DNA of 64,000 bases, taken from Fibrobacter sp. UWB10. Its GTDB lineage: Bacteria > Fibrobacterota > Fibrobacteria > Fibrobacterales > Fibrobacteraceae. The translations under genes were made by a program, and so were the position numbers. The notes under the pieces were generated by a model. The model did no database searches, was not told where the DNA came from, and saw only the letters and a list, made by a program, of their open reading frames with translations. The DNA lies in contig NZ_FXUE01000002.1 of assembly GCF_900182935.1 (NCBI RefSeq), positions 744,001 to 808,000 on the forward strand, read 5' to 3'. This document shows, in pieces, positions 24,841 through 32,317 of the stretch (positions within the stretch are counted from its first letter, which is position 1; every line of letters begins with the position of its first letter).

Positions 24841-24895
24841 ATGTGGAATGTGAGATTATTTATTTCACATTTGTCATTACACAATTTCACATTGC
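24841..24895. repeat. CACATT/AATGTG intergenic hairpin element, copy 1
   Basis: AATGTGAGAT pairs with ATTTCACATT across a TATTT loop, and TTTCACATT recurs downstream. A second, longer copy with the shared segment GTGAGATTATT lies at 56298-56385. Confidence 0.6.
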
Positions 24896-24950
24896 ATCTG
24901 TGTCATCCTAATCGAAAGCTAGGGTCTCTTATTTTATATTTGTTGCCGTA

Positions 24951-25853
24951 ATGAGTGGCATTTTGAATTTTACATCTCCCAGCTTAAGCTTTGGTTCGAC
25001 TTCAGTTTCTGTCGAGCCTCTGGAAAAGGACCCGCAGAAGGTTCCCTTTGTGGCTTGGTATGTGGGCGAAAAGCTTTTTTACCGCAGCGATGCGTGTCAT
25101 TGTTTTGAGGAACTGGAATTTTTTGCGAAGCGCACCGCTGGCTACAAGTTGAGCGAATCTGGCTTGGAACTTTTGTCGCCGGAGCATTTGGCTCCCGTGT
25201 TCCTGATGTGGCCGCACCGGCGCTTTAACGTGCGACTCTCTGATGCGGCCAAGCCCGAAGTCCCGATGATGGACGGTTCTGCGATTCCGTTCTTCTGCGA
25301 AATGCGAAAATTCTGCGGTGCGCCCGAAGAGCTGGTCTTCTTCGATGCGCCTGTGCATGCCGAGTGGGACTTGGGTAGCGATGCCGCGGTTTACGGCCAT
25401 GTCCGCATTACGCCGGCGGAAACTTTCGAAGTCGAATACGTTCTCGATCGCAATACCGCCCGCGACGGTTACGACCTGAAGTCGGCGGCGTCCGTCTCCA
25501 TTTATTCGCCCGAGAACTTGTACCAAATTTTCATGGCGCGCACCTTCATTCACCAGGTGGAACTGGAGCGCGCTCAAGCGGCAGGGCTCCTCGCCGGAGT
25601 CGATGAATCTTGCGGACTCCTGCTCAAAGCGGGGGATTGCGCGACTCAAAACAGCGCCTGTTCGCCTAAATTCCGCATCGCAAACGAACCCGCGATGCAT
25701 AAAATACTAGATTTGATTGGAGACCTGAGTTTTATCTGTCCGGCCCTTCCGAGGGTCCGAATCGAAATCACCAACGGTGGGCATGTGTCCCACCACCAAA
25801 TCATGGAGAAAATCATTCCTTATGTCAATGCTGGAATCTTTACCCAAGTCTAA
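24951..25853 (+). CDS. lpxC: UDP-3-O-acyl-GlcNAc deacetylase (divergent)
   Basis: The committed zinc-dependent step of lipid A synthesis. The 300-residue protein keeps the zinc and catalytic residues: H79 (LSPEHLAP), H250 and D254 (MHKILDLIGDL), plus EVPMMDGSAIPF, the RTF motif (ARTFIHQ) and the GGHVSHH His near the end. The first 75 residues (N-terminal sub-domain) are much diverged from E. coli LpxC and lack the usual GxGLHSG opening. A TATATT box lies 10 nt before the ATG. It overlaps fabZ by 32 nt, echoing the LpxC-FabZ fusion protein of Bacteroidota. Confidence 0.87.
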   Translation: MSGILNFTSPSLSFGSTSVSVEPLEKDPQKVPFVAWYVGEKLFYRSDACHCFEELEFFAKRTAGYKLSESGLELLSPEHLAPVFLMWPHRRFNVRLSDAAKPEVPMMDGSAIPFFCEMRKFCGAPEELVFFDAPVHAEWDLGSDAAVYGHVRITPAETFEVEYVLDRNTARDGYDLKSAASVSIYSPENLYQIFMARTFIHQVELERAQAAGLLAGVDESCGLLLKAGDCATQNSACSPKFRIANEPAMHKILDLIGDLSFICPALPRVRIEITNGGHVSHHQIMEKIIPYVNAGIFTQV

Positions 25854-26313
25854 CGTCGATGGAATCCTCTACGATGCCGAAGTCGTCCACAGCGTGCTTC
25901 CGCAGAAGGCCCCGTTTGCCTTTGTCGATGAAATCTTGAGCCTCGACGCAGAAAACATGGAAATCGTTGCCAAGTGGCACTTGACCGGTGAAGAAGGTTT
26001 TCTCAAGGGACATTTCCCGGGCAATCCGGTACTCCCCGGCGTGATTCAGATTGAATCCATGGCCCAGGCCGCTACGCTTCTCACCATGATCGGTCGCGAA
26101 GCCGAAACCACGGGCAAGCGCCCGGCATTCATGGGAGTCGAAAACTGCCGTTTCCGTGCTCCGGTGATTCCGAAGGCCGAAATTGTCCTGAAGGCCAAGC
26201 TCATCATGGCCCGCCACGGCATTTACAAGTACAGCGGCGAACTCCTGACCGTCGATGCCGAAGGCAAGGAAACCCTCTGCACCAAGGCCGACTTTAGCGC
26301 CGCCATGGTGTAA
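25822..26313 (+). CDS. fabZ: (3R)-hydroxyacyl-ACP dehydratase FabZ
   Basis: Dehydrates 3-hydroxyacyl-ACP in fatty acid elongation; 3-hydroxyacyl-ACP is also the donor for lipid A acylation, so its pairing with lpxC balances the two pathways. The 163-residue hotdog protein shows LPQKAPFAFVDEI, the catalytic His segment GHFPGNPVLPGVIQIESMAQA with the Glu following, and AFMGVENCRFRAPVIP. The start is ATG 25822 (or 25828), inside the 3' end of lpxC in another frame. Two hairpin terminators follow. Confidence 0.93.
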   Translation: MSMLESLPKSNVDGILYDAEVVHSVLPQKAPFAFVDEILSLDAENMEIVAKWHLTGEEGFLKGHFPGNPVLPGVIQIESMAQAATLLTMIGREAETTGKRPAFMGVENCRFRAPVIPKAEIVLKAKLIMARHGIYKYSGELLTVDAEGKETLCTKADFSAAMV

Positions 26314-26330
26314 TTATTTATGCCCGAGTC

Positions 26331-26356
26331 ATGCTGACGAAAGTCAGCATCAGCTT
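26331..26356 (+). terminator. fabZ terminator hairpin
   Basis: ATGCTGAC (26331-26338), 5-nt loop, GTCAGCAT (26344-26351), then CAGCTTTTC. Confidence 0.7.
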
Positions 26357-26397
26357 TTCATACCTGAGAAAAATAGACTTTATTGTCACGCTGATTG

Positions 26398-26425
26398 GGA
26401 ATCACTAACGTGATTCCTTTTTTTA
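26398..26425 (+). terminator. GGGAATCAC terminator, copy 1
   Basis: GGGAATCAC, loop TAAC, GTGATTCC, then seven Ts. The same hairpin with similar flanks recurs at 30677-30703. Confidence 0.9.
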
Positions 26426-26470
26426 TAATTTAAATTTGGCAAAAAAGATTGAGGTTCCAGGAGGTTTTCT

Positions 26471-27739
26471 GTGAAATATTTTGCTGCGTTGTTGATTTCT
26501 GCGGTTTTGTTTGTTGCCTGCGGCGATGAATCGAGTAGCTCTGCGCCTGCCCCAGACCCGAGCGAAGAATCGTCTTCGTCCGTGGAAAAGACGAAGGAAT
26601 CTAGCTCTTCCGTTAAGCCCACTTCTAGCGATGGCAAACAGTCTTCTTCTTCTACAAAAAAAGATGAATCCAGCAGCAGTGTTGTGAAATCTTCTTCTTC
26701 GAAAAATAAGTCGAGTAGTAGTGTGTCGAATCCTGCTTCTAGTAGCAGTTTTGATATAAATGCTCCTTGTACCTATGGTGATATATACATAGAAGAATTT
26801 CCTGATTATAGAAATGGGTATATCTGTTATGAGGATGGCTGGAAACTGTATGTAGAGAAAACAATTTTAGGAATGTCTTGCCCGGAAGATGGTGATTTTA
26901 AAAGAAACCAAGGTGTTGTTTATGAATGCGTTGATGGCCGATGGCTGAAATATGAGTATTCATCCTCTAGTTCCACACCCAAGAGTAGCAGTAGCCAGGG
27001 GTACAAATCTTTGCCGAGTCCGTTGCACTATAATATGAGCTATGGCGAATTTACGGATACTCGTGACGGTACAAAGTACGCCACAATCGATATCGATAAT
27101 GAGTATGGCCCCGATAGTGTCCATCTAGCTTTTACTGTATTTGCCCAGAATCTTAAATATCATGAAAAAATGGTTACTGGTACAGAAGAGCAAGATGACG
27201 ACACAAAAGTTGAAATGTACTGCTATAACGACAGCATTGAGTATTGCAAAGACTGGTGGGGCGGCTTGTACCAGTGGGCTGAAATGATGGCTTTGCCGTA
27301 TGAATGTAACAGTAAAAACTGTGCCGATTTGATTGATACGGATGGAGACGGTTTCCATCAAGGTATTTGCCCGAGTGGCTGGCATGTAATGACCGAAAGG
27401 GAATTGCTTGCGGCATCTTATGCTTCAGACGTTGGCGTAAGTGAAATTGAAAGATCGAATACTATAAAATCAGAAATTTCCTTTTCGTTGGTCGGAGGAA
27501 GAAATCTTACCGGAATGAGCCTAATTGCAACAGGCTATCGTTTGAATAGAATGGATGGAAATAAATTGGTAGTGTTCAAAAACCTTCGAAATGGAACTTT
27601 TTTTGATTTTCCTGCAGAATATGAAGCCGTGGATGCTGCTACATGTAGAGGTGGAGCTGTGTATTCTGATGATGCTTATTTGGCATGGGGTAATCAAAAA
27701 AGGTACGGCGCTTCCGTTCGCTGCGTTAAGGACTATTAA
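26471..27739 (+). CDS. FISUMP-domain lipoprotein with extra Cys module
   Basis: A 422-residue exported lipoprotein, paralogous to the one at 7306-8457. GTG start with SD AGGAGG 6 nt upstream; signal peptide with lipobox LFVAC; Ser-rich linker (about 22-95). Between linkers sits a Cys-containing module of about 70 residues (CTYGDIYIEEFPDYRNGYICYEDGW, then CPEDGDF...VYECVDGRWLKYE), a C-x(n)-C-x-(D/E)-G-x-W pattern also repeated in the lipoprotein at 57734-58672. The FISUMP domain follows (FTDTRDGTKYATIDI, FAQNLKY, WWGGLYQWAEMMALP, GICPSGWHVMT, GASVRCVKDY). Function unknown; probably surface-located. Confidence 0.87.
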   Translation: MKYFAALLISAVLFVACGDESSSSAPAPDPSEESSSSVEKTKESSSSVKPTSSDGKQSSSSTKKDESSSSVVKSSSSKNKSSSSVSNPASSSSFDINAPCTYGDIYIEEFPDYRNGYICYEDGWKLYVEKTILGMSCPEDGDFKRNQGVVYECVDGRWLKYEYSSSSSTPKSSSSQGYKSLPSPLHYNMSYGEFTDTRDGTKYATIDIDNEYGPDSVHLAFTVFAQNLKYHEKMVTGTEEQDDDTKVEMYCYNDSIEYCKDWWGGLYQWAEMMALPYECNSKNCADLIDTDGDGFHQGICPSGWHVMTERELLAASYASDVGVSEIERSNTIKSEISFSLVGGRNLTGMSLIATGYRLNRMDGNKLVVFKNLRNGTFFDFPAEYEAVDAATCRGGAVYSDDAYLAWGNQKRYGASVRCVKDY

Positions 27740-28159
27740 TTCTTTTCCTCTGAAGGGGTTTGCTTTGAGGAAAGCGGAGGGGAGTGCCTGACCGCAAAGC
27801 GAACATTCCGGAACGGCCATGTGAGCGTGCGGTGTAGGCAGAGACGAAGCGCTATTCGTTATAAGTAACACCTTCTGTGTCTAAAAATAGATTTTGCGTT
27901 AGCAAAATCCGATAAATGCGTAAGGCGAATATTGCAGGGCTGCTTGCAGACCTATAAGTGAGCCTAGCATTTAACGCCGTTGGCGTTCGTGGCTACGGTT
28001 ATGCCATAACAGAAAACAAGTTTTCTGCTGCGTCATAACCTTGCACACTTTTAGTACTTTAGTACAATCCGTGTGGCTTTTGGGGTTTTAGGGGCTAAGC
28101 CCCTAGGCGAGAGGGTGGAGAGCAACGAAGTGCGAACCAGGGGGAGACTTCCCCCTTTT
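27740..28159. other. 420-bp gap with hairpins and no gene
   Basis: No convincing coding frame. It holds several palindromes: GATTTTGC/GCAAAATC (27890-27909), AGAAAAC-AA-GTTTTCT (28011-28026), GGGGC-TAA-GCCCC (28091-28103) and, at the end, GGGGGA-GACT-TCCCCC followed by TTTTTT (28140-28161), a plus-strand terminator overlapping the stop codon of the convergent YrdC gene. A 20-nt repeat (28065-28084) recurs at 30735-30754. Confidence 0.5.
28065..28084 (+). repeat. 20-nt exact repeat, copy 1
   Basis: CAATCCGTGTGGCTTTTGGG, identical to 30735-30754. Both lie downstream of an operon in hairpin-rich DNA. Confidence 0.75.
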
Positions 28160-28753
28160 TTACGGGTCTAGCAACTCGCCACGAATCACTTCGACCTGAT
28201 CCCCAATCAAACTGATGATGTTGGTCGGATTGATTTCGATGGGGCCGCAGTCGACCATCATGTCGACGGAATGCTCAAATGTCTTCCAGATATCGTCCGG
28301 CTCGTACATGTCTTCTTCGGTGAGCTTGGCGGCCGTACTCAGAATCGGCTTGTCGAAATGCTGGAAAAGTTCCTTGAAGAACGGGTGCGTCGGCATTCTC
28401 ACGCCGATTTCCGGGCGCTTGACGTCCAGGCGGCGGGCGATATGCGGGTCGGCGGGCAAAATAAACGTGTACGGCCCGGGCACGCGCGGCTTCATGATAT
28501 TGAATGCAAAGTTGTCTACACGGGCGTAATCGGTCGCCTTGCGAATATCCGGAATGATGAGCGCCATGAAGAACTTCTTCATCGGCTTCTTGAGGGCATA
28601 AAGCTTGTGGATTGCCTTGGGCGATTCGGCGTTGCAGCCAATTGCGTAACCAGATTCAGTGGGGTAGAGAACAAGACCGTCGTCTTCGAGGGCGGCTGCG
28701 GCAAGCTTCACGATTCTCGCTTGCGGATTTACAGGGTGAACTTCAAAACGCAT
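28160..28753 (-). CDS. L-threonylcarbamoyladenylate synthase-type protein (Sua5/YciO/YrdC family)
   Basis: A 197-residue YrdC-fold protein. In the family, TsaC/Sua5 makes threonylcarbamoyl-AMP for the universal t6A37 tRNA modification, while YciO is a paralogue with a weaker role. Visible: LVLYPTESGYAIGC (P-T-E/D-T/S-x-Y-x-GC motif), KLYALKKPMKKFF, VPGPYTFILPA, VKRPEIGVRMPTHPF and ILSTAAKLTEED. The KR-x-S of TsaC reads KKPMKK. The length and the 'ADPHIARRLDVKRPEIGVRMP' segment fit the YciO/TsaC-like subgroup. Start at 28753, with TATTTT ending 6 nt upstream. Confidence 0.85.
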   Translation of the reverse strand: MRFEVHPVNPQARIVKLAAAALEDDGLVLYPTESGYAIGCNAESPKAIHKLYALKKPMKKFFMALIIPDIRKATDYARVDNFAFNIMKPRVPGPYTFILPADPHIARRLDVKRPEIGVRMPTHPFFKELFQHFDKPILSTAAKLTEEDMYEPDDIWKTFEHSVDMMVDCGPIEINPTNIISLIGDQVEVIRGELLDP

Positions 28754-28800
28754 GGCGATAAAATAGTAAAAACATAGGAAATTGCAATAGCTGATTTTAA

Positions 28801-28844
28801 GGGCTAAAAACTCAAAATTCCTGCTGTTTAGCCTGTCTTTTTTC
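28801..28844 (+). terminator. GGCTAAA hairpin in the divergent yrdC-gatB gap
   Basis: GGCTAAA (28802-28808) pairs with TTTAGCC (28827-28833), followed by TGTCTTTTTTC. It shares the CTAAA core and the ...TTTAGCCTGT end with the repeats at 16858-17056. As a terminator upstream of gatB it could attenuate or block read-through. Confidence 0.5.
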
Positions 28845-28878
28845 TATTTTGTATGCCGTAAAATAATACGGAGTTTTT

Positions 28879-30333
28879 ATGTCCAATTATTGTCCTGTTA
28901 TCGGTCTTGAAATCCATTGTCAGCTCGCGACTAAAACCAAGATGTTCTGCGGCTGCGAAATCGAAGTGAATACGACCCCGAACAAGCACGTTTGCCCTGT
29001 TTGCCTCGGTATGCCGGGTGCCATGCCCGTGCCGAACAAGAAGGCGGTGGAATATGCAATTCGCCTGGGCCTCGCCCTGAACTGCGAAATCGACCTGAAC
29101 GCGATGTGGACCCGCAAGAACTACTTCTACCCGGACTTGCCGAAGGGCTACCAGATTACCCAGACGGGCGGACTTCCGGTGTACGACCACCCGATTTGCA
29201 AGAACGGCTGGCTCGAAATTGTCAAGGAAGACGGCACCAAGAAGCGCGTGGGCATTACCCGTATCCACATGGAAGAAGACGCCGGTAAGCTCATCCACGA
29301 CATGAGCCCGACCGATTCCCACTTCGACGCGAACCGCTGCGGCACTCCGCTCTGCGAAATCGTGACTGAACCGGATATCCGTAGCCCCGAAGAAGCCGTG
29401 CTCGTGCTGAAGAAGATCAAGCAGACGCTGGAATACACCCGCGTGTCCAACGCCAACATGGAAAACGGCAACATGCGCTGCGACGGCAACATCTCTCTGC
29501 GTGCCAGCGAAGACGCTCCGTTCGGTATCCGCGCCGAAATTAAGAACTTGAATAGCTTTACGAACCTCGAAAAGGCTCTCTACTGCGAAATGAACCTGCA
29601 GGCCTCGACCCTCGACGCCGGTAAGGAAGTGGAACAGTGCACCAAGCGTTACGACCCCAACGCGGACAAGACCATCGTCATTCGCTCCAAGGAAGACGCC
29701 CACGACTATAAGTATTTCCCGGAACCGGACATGGTCCGCCTCGTGACTGACCCGGCCTTTGTGGAAGAAATCCGTCGCACGCTTCCGGAACTGCCGGATG
29801 CCCGCCGCAAGCGCTTCATGGACGACTTCGGTGTTTCCGAATATGACGCCATGGTGCTGACCGAAGACCGCGACGTGAGCGAATGGTACGACACCGCCGC
29901 GAAGAATTGCAAGAACGGCAAGGTATTGGCCAACTGGGTGATTACCGAACTTTTGGCCAAGGTGAAGGAACTGGAAGGCGGCCTCAGCGCCCTCAAGATC
30001 AAGCCCGAAGACCTCTGCAAGCTCGTGAACCTCATCGCCGATAACACCATCAACGGTAAGATTGCAAAGACCGTCTTCGCCGAGATGTTCGAAACCGGCA
30101 AGGATCCTGAAGCTATCGTGAAGGAAAAGGGTCTCGTGCAGGTGACCGACACCGGCGCCATCGAAGAAGTGGTCCGCGCCGTCTGTGCCGAAAACGCTGC
30201 CCAGTTTGCCGAATTCAAGGCAGGTAAGGTTGCTCTGAAGGGCTTCTTGGTCGGTATGACCATGCGCAAGTCCGGTGGTAAGGCTAACCCGGGCCTCGTG
30301 AACCAGATTCTCGACAAGCTCGCTAAGGAATAA
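28879..30333 (+). CDS. gatB: Asp-tRNA(Asn)/Glu-tRNA(Gln) amidotransferase subunit B
   Basis: The kinase/tRNA-binding subunit of GatCAB, which converts misacylated Glu-tRNA(Gln) or Asp-tRNA(Asn). The 484-residue product has YCPVIGLEIHCQLATKTKMFCGC, VCPVCLGMPGAMPVPN (Cys zinc site), YPDLPKGYQITQ, and the C-terminal YqeY-like tail (KLVNLIADNTINGKIAKTVFAEM...GKANPGLVNQILDKLA). A short leader containing CCGT/ACGG pairs and the SD CGGAG precedes the ATG. A small membrane protein gene follows after 7 bp. gatA and gatC are not in this window. Confidence 0.97.
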   Translation: MSNYCPVIGLEIHCQLATKTKMFCGCEIEVNTTPNKHVCPVCLGMPGAMPVPNKKAVEYAIRLGLALNCEIDLNAMWTRKNYFYPDLPKGYQITQTGGLPVYDHPICKNGWLEIVKEDGTKKRVGITRIHMEEDAGKLIHDMSPTDSHFDANRCGTPLCEIVTEPDIRSPEEAVLVLKKIKQTLEYTRVSNANMENGNMRCDGNISLRASEDAPFGIRAEIKNLNSFTNLEKALYCEMNLQASTLDAGKEVEQCTKRYDPNADKTIVIRSKEDAHDYKYFPEPDMVRLVTDPAFVEEIRRTLPELPDARRKRFMDDFGVSEYDAMVLTEDRDVSEWYDTAAKNCKNGKVLANWVITELLAKVKELEGGLSALKIKPEDLCKLVNLIADNTINGKIAKTVFAEMFETGKDPEAIVKEKGLVQVTDTGAIEEVVRAVCAENAAQFAEFKAGKVALKGFLVGMTMRKSGGKANPGLVNQILDKLAKE

Positions 30334-30340
30334 TGCCTTA

Positions 30341-30652
30341 ATGCGTTTTGCATTTGCAATTCTTCTCGCGTTATTTCTCGCTTTGCCCGCAGCAGCTGCC
30401 GACACTCCAAACAAGTGCGACAGCCTGCGCGTGAGCACGCTGAATATGACCGAGGAGCAGATTGCTGAAATTTGTGGCATCGATTCTGCGAAGCTAGCTG
30501 AAGGGCCGACTCTCCAGGAACTCAACGAAGAGGACCCTAAGTATATCAAGCGTGAATATAACCACCGCCAGCAAGTCATTGTGGGTAGCGTGGTGATGCT
30601 CTGCGTTGCGTTGGCCATGGTCCTGATGAACAACTACAACCCGAAGCGGTGA
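30341..30652 (+). CDS. small membrane protein with signal peptide and C-terminal helix
   Basis: A 103-residue protein of unknown family. Residues 1-20 are a signal peptide (LFLALPAAAA-D), the middle is acidic with two Cys (NKCDSLRV, IAEICGID), and residues about 80-97 form a membrane helix (VIVGSVVMLCVALAMVLM) before a short basic tail. It is thus an inner-membrane protein with a periplasmic N-terminal part. It follows gatB by 7 bp and is probably co-transcribed, with no evident functional link. Confidence 0.65.
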   Translation: MRFAFAILLALFLALPAAAADTPNKCDSLRVSTLNMTEEQIAEICGIDSAKLAEGPTLQELNEEDPKYIKREYNHRQQVIVGSVVMLCVALAMVLMNNYNPKR

Positions 30653-30676
30653 GTCAAGCATAATTATCACACTGAT

Positions 30677-30703
30677 GGGAATCACTAACGTGATTCCTTT
30701 TTT
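30677..30703 (+). terminator. GGGAATCAC terminator, copy 2
   Basis: GGGAATCAC, TAAC, GTGATTCC, then TTTTTT; the same hairpin as at 26398-26425, including similar upstream sequence (ATTATCAC-ACTGAT versus ATTGTCAC-GCTGATT). Confidence 0.9.
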
Positions 30704-30734
30704 AATGTTAAACTGAAATGCCGTTAGGCATTTC

Positions 30735-30754
30735 CAATCCGTGTGGCTTTTGGG
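30735..30754 (+). repeat. 20-nt exact repeat, copy 2
   Basis: CAATCCGTGTGGCTTTTGGG, identical to 28065-28084; preceded by the hairpin AAATGCC-GTTA-GGCATTT (30717-30734). Confidence 0.75.
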
Positions 30755-30769
30755 CTTTATTATACAGTC

Positions 30770-30884
30770 TGTATAGTATTTTTAAATCTACTGATTGAAA
30801 TTGCATAAAAATTGAGAAATTTTTATAAAAATCTTGATTTTGTATAGTATTTTTATTGACTTATCGAAAGTAAAAATATATCTT
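30770..30884 (+). promoter_or_regulatory. promoter and candidate operators of TIGR02147 module 1
   Basis: TTGACT (30856-30861), 17 nt, TATCTT (30879-30884), 7 nt, ATG. The 15-mer TGTATAGTATTTTTA occurs at 30770-30784 and again at 30841-30855 immediately before the -35. The layout matches module 2 (50512-50554), where the boxes read TGTATCATA. Confidence 0.7.
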
Positions 30885-30891
30885 AGTGTAT

Positions 30892-31725
30892 ATGAAATCG
30901 ATACTCGAATATAAGGATTATCGCCTGTATATACAGGATTACTACGACGAACGCAAGCGTTTGGGCGCGTTCTCGTGGCGAGAGTTCTGCAAGAGTGCCG
31001 GCTTTACTTCGCCGAATTTTTTGAAGCTCGTTTGCCTGGGTGAAAGCAGGTTGGGCGCACCGAAAATTGAAAAAGTCGCGAATGCTATGGGGCTTCTCGG
31101 TTACGAAAAAGATTATTTCCGCGAAATGGTAACGTTTTGCAATGCCAAGAAGGATTCCGTCAAAAAGGCCGCTCTGCTTGAAATGCAGAAAATTGCGACG
31201 GAGCACAAAATGCGCGTTATTGACGGTGACGCCTTTCAGTATTATGAATCGTGGAAATACCCTGTAATGAGGGAACTTGCTCCGATGATGCCGGGTGCCA
31301 ACCCGAGTGATATTGCAGAAGAATGCAAAGAGCACGTGTCGGCTGAAGAGGTTCGCGATATCCTGAGTTTTCTGGTCAAGGCCGGGTTCCTGAAGAAGGA
31401 CGGGGACAAGGTCTATTCGCAGACGGAGCAGAACGTTATCGGGTCGAAGGAGGCTCTGCCTATTGCAATCCGTTCCATGCACAAGGAAATGGCGAACATG
31501 GCTGCGCGGGCTGTAGATCGCTATTCCCCAAGCGAACGCTATTTTACGGGGTTGACAGTCGGCGTGACCGAAGAGGCAAGCAAGAGGATTGTCGAAGAAA
31601 TAGACGCTTGTTGCAAGAAGGTGCTCTCCATTGTGAACGAGTATAAGGATTCAGACCAGGTCTGTCGAATCAATTTCCAGTTTTTCCCGTTTACGGACAA
31701 GATTAAGGAGGCGTCCCATGCTTAA
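30892..31725 (+). CDS. TIGR02147 family regulator-like protein (module 1)
   Basis: A 277-residue cytoplasmic protein of the Fibrobacter paralogous family TIGR02147 (DUF4423-like). It opens with the family signature ILEYKDYRLYIQDYYDERKR, followed by an HTH-like segment (FSWREFCKSAGFTSPNFLKLVCLGESRLGAPKIEKVANAMGL), then a mostly helical C-terminal region that includes a wHTH-like stretch (VRDILSFLVKAGFLKKDGDKVYSQ) and ends CRINFQFFPFT. No enzyme motif is seen, so a DNA-binding role is inferred. The last codons encode KEASHA-stop and contain the SD and ATG of the next gene (8-nt overlap, ATGCTTAA). The paralogue at 49665-50504 does the same. The start at 30892 is set by the -10 box. Confidence 0.85.
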   Translation: MKSILEYKDYRLYIQDYYDERKRLGAFSWREFCKSAGFTSPNFLKLVCLGESRLGAPKIEKVANAMGLLGYEKDYFREMVTFCNAKKDSVKKAALLEMQKIATEHKMRVIDGDAFQYYESWKYPVMRELAPMMPGANPSDIAEECKEHVSAEEVRDILSFLVKAGFLKKDGDKVYSQTEQNVIGSKEALPIAIRSMHKEMANMAARAVDRYSPSERYFTGLTVGVTEEASKRIVEEIDACCKKVLSIVNEYKDSDQVCRINFQFFPFTDKIKEASHA

Positions 31726-32293
31726 GAAGTTTGCTCTTGTCTCAGGTTCTCTGTTTTTGATACTTGTGATTGCGTGTTCCGGTGGAGGAACGGTGGATCC
31801 CAATACCTTGGCTGAAAACAGTAACTCGTTGAGTTCGTCGAGCAACGGTCTCTCTGAAACAGAAAACGGGATGGATATCAAGCCGGTAGAAGTGTCTTCG
31901 TCATCTGAGATATCCGATATGATCGATGGAGGTATTGCACATACGAAGGACTTTTCGCTCCAGTGTTTGGACAATGTGGATCCTTTGAGCAATTCGGCAG
32001 AACTTTCGGACGATACAGAGAGGGATTCTGTTGCCAGTCGAAAGGTTGGTGACGACGGTTTTGATACTATCGTTATTCCCCAAATGTACATGTCTTGCGG
32101 AGCTGTTTTTGAACGTTTCGATGTCTATGCATCCGATGGAACTCTCTATGTTGATGTGGTCGAGGCTGCGGATAGCCCGATAACCAATTGTGTTTGCCCG
32201 ACACGAGTGTCTTTCAGAATTGAGCACAACGAGGCGTTCTTCAATACGCAATATCTCGTGTTTGGCAGACAAAAGTTTGTTATTGAAGATTAA
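31718..32293 (+). CDS. lipoprotein with C-x-C module, coupled to TIGR02147 gene
   Basis: A 191-residue exported lipoprotein: signal peptide MLKKFALVSG... with lipobox VIAC, a short Ser-rich linker (about 30-65), then one copy of a roughly 110-residue Cys-patterned domain (FSLQC..., MSCGAVFERFDVY, GTLYVDV, NCVCPTRVSFRIEHNEAFF). The same domain is repeated in the next gene. Family not recognised. Translation is very probably coupled to the upstream regulator: AAGGAGG lies 6 nt before the ATG, which itself overlaps the regulator's stop. Confidence 0.75.
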   Translation: MLKKFALVSGSLFLILVIACSGGGTVDPNTLAENSNSLSSSSNGLSETENGMDIKPVEVSSSSEISDMIDGGIAHTKDFSLQCLDNVDPLSNSAELSDDTERDSVASRKVGDDGFDTIVIPQMYMSCGAVFERFDVYASDGTLYVDVVEAADSPITNCVCPTRVSFRIEHNEAFFNTQYLVFGRQKFVIED

Positions 32294-32317
32294 CTTTAGT
32301 TAAAGAGGAGAATGAAT

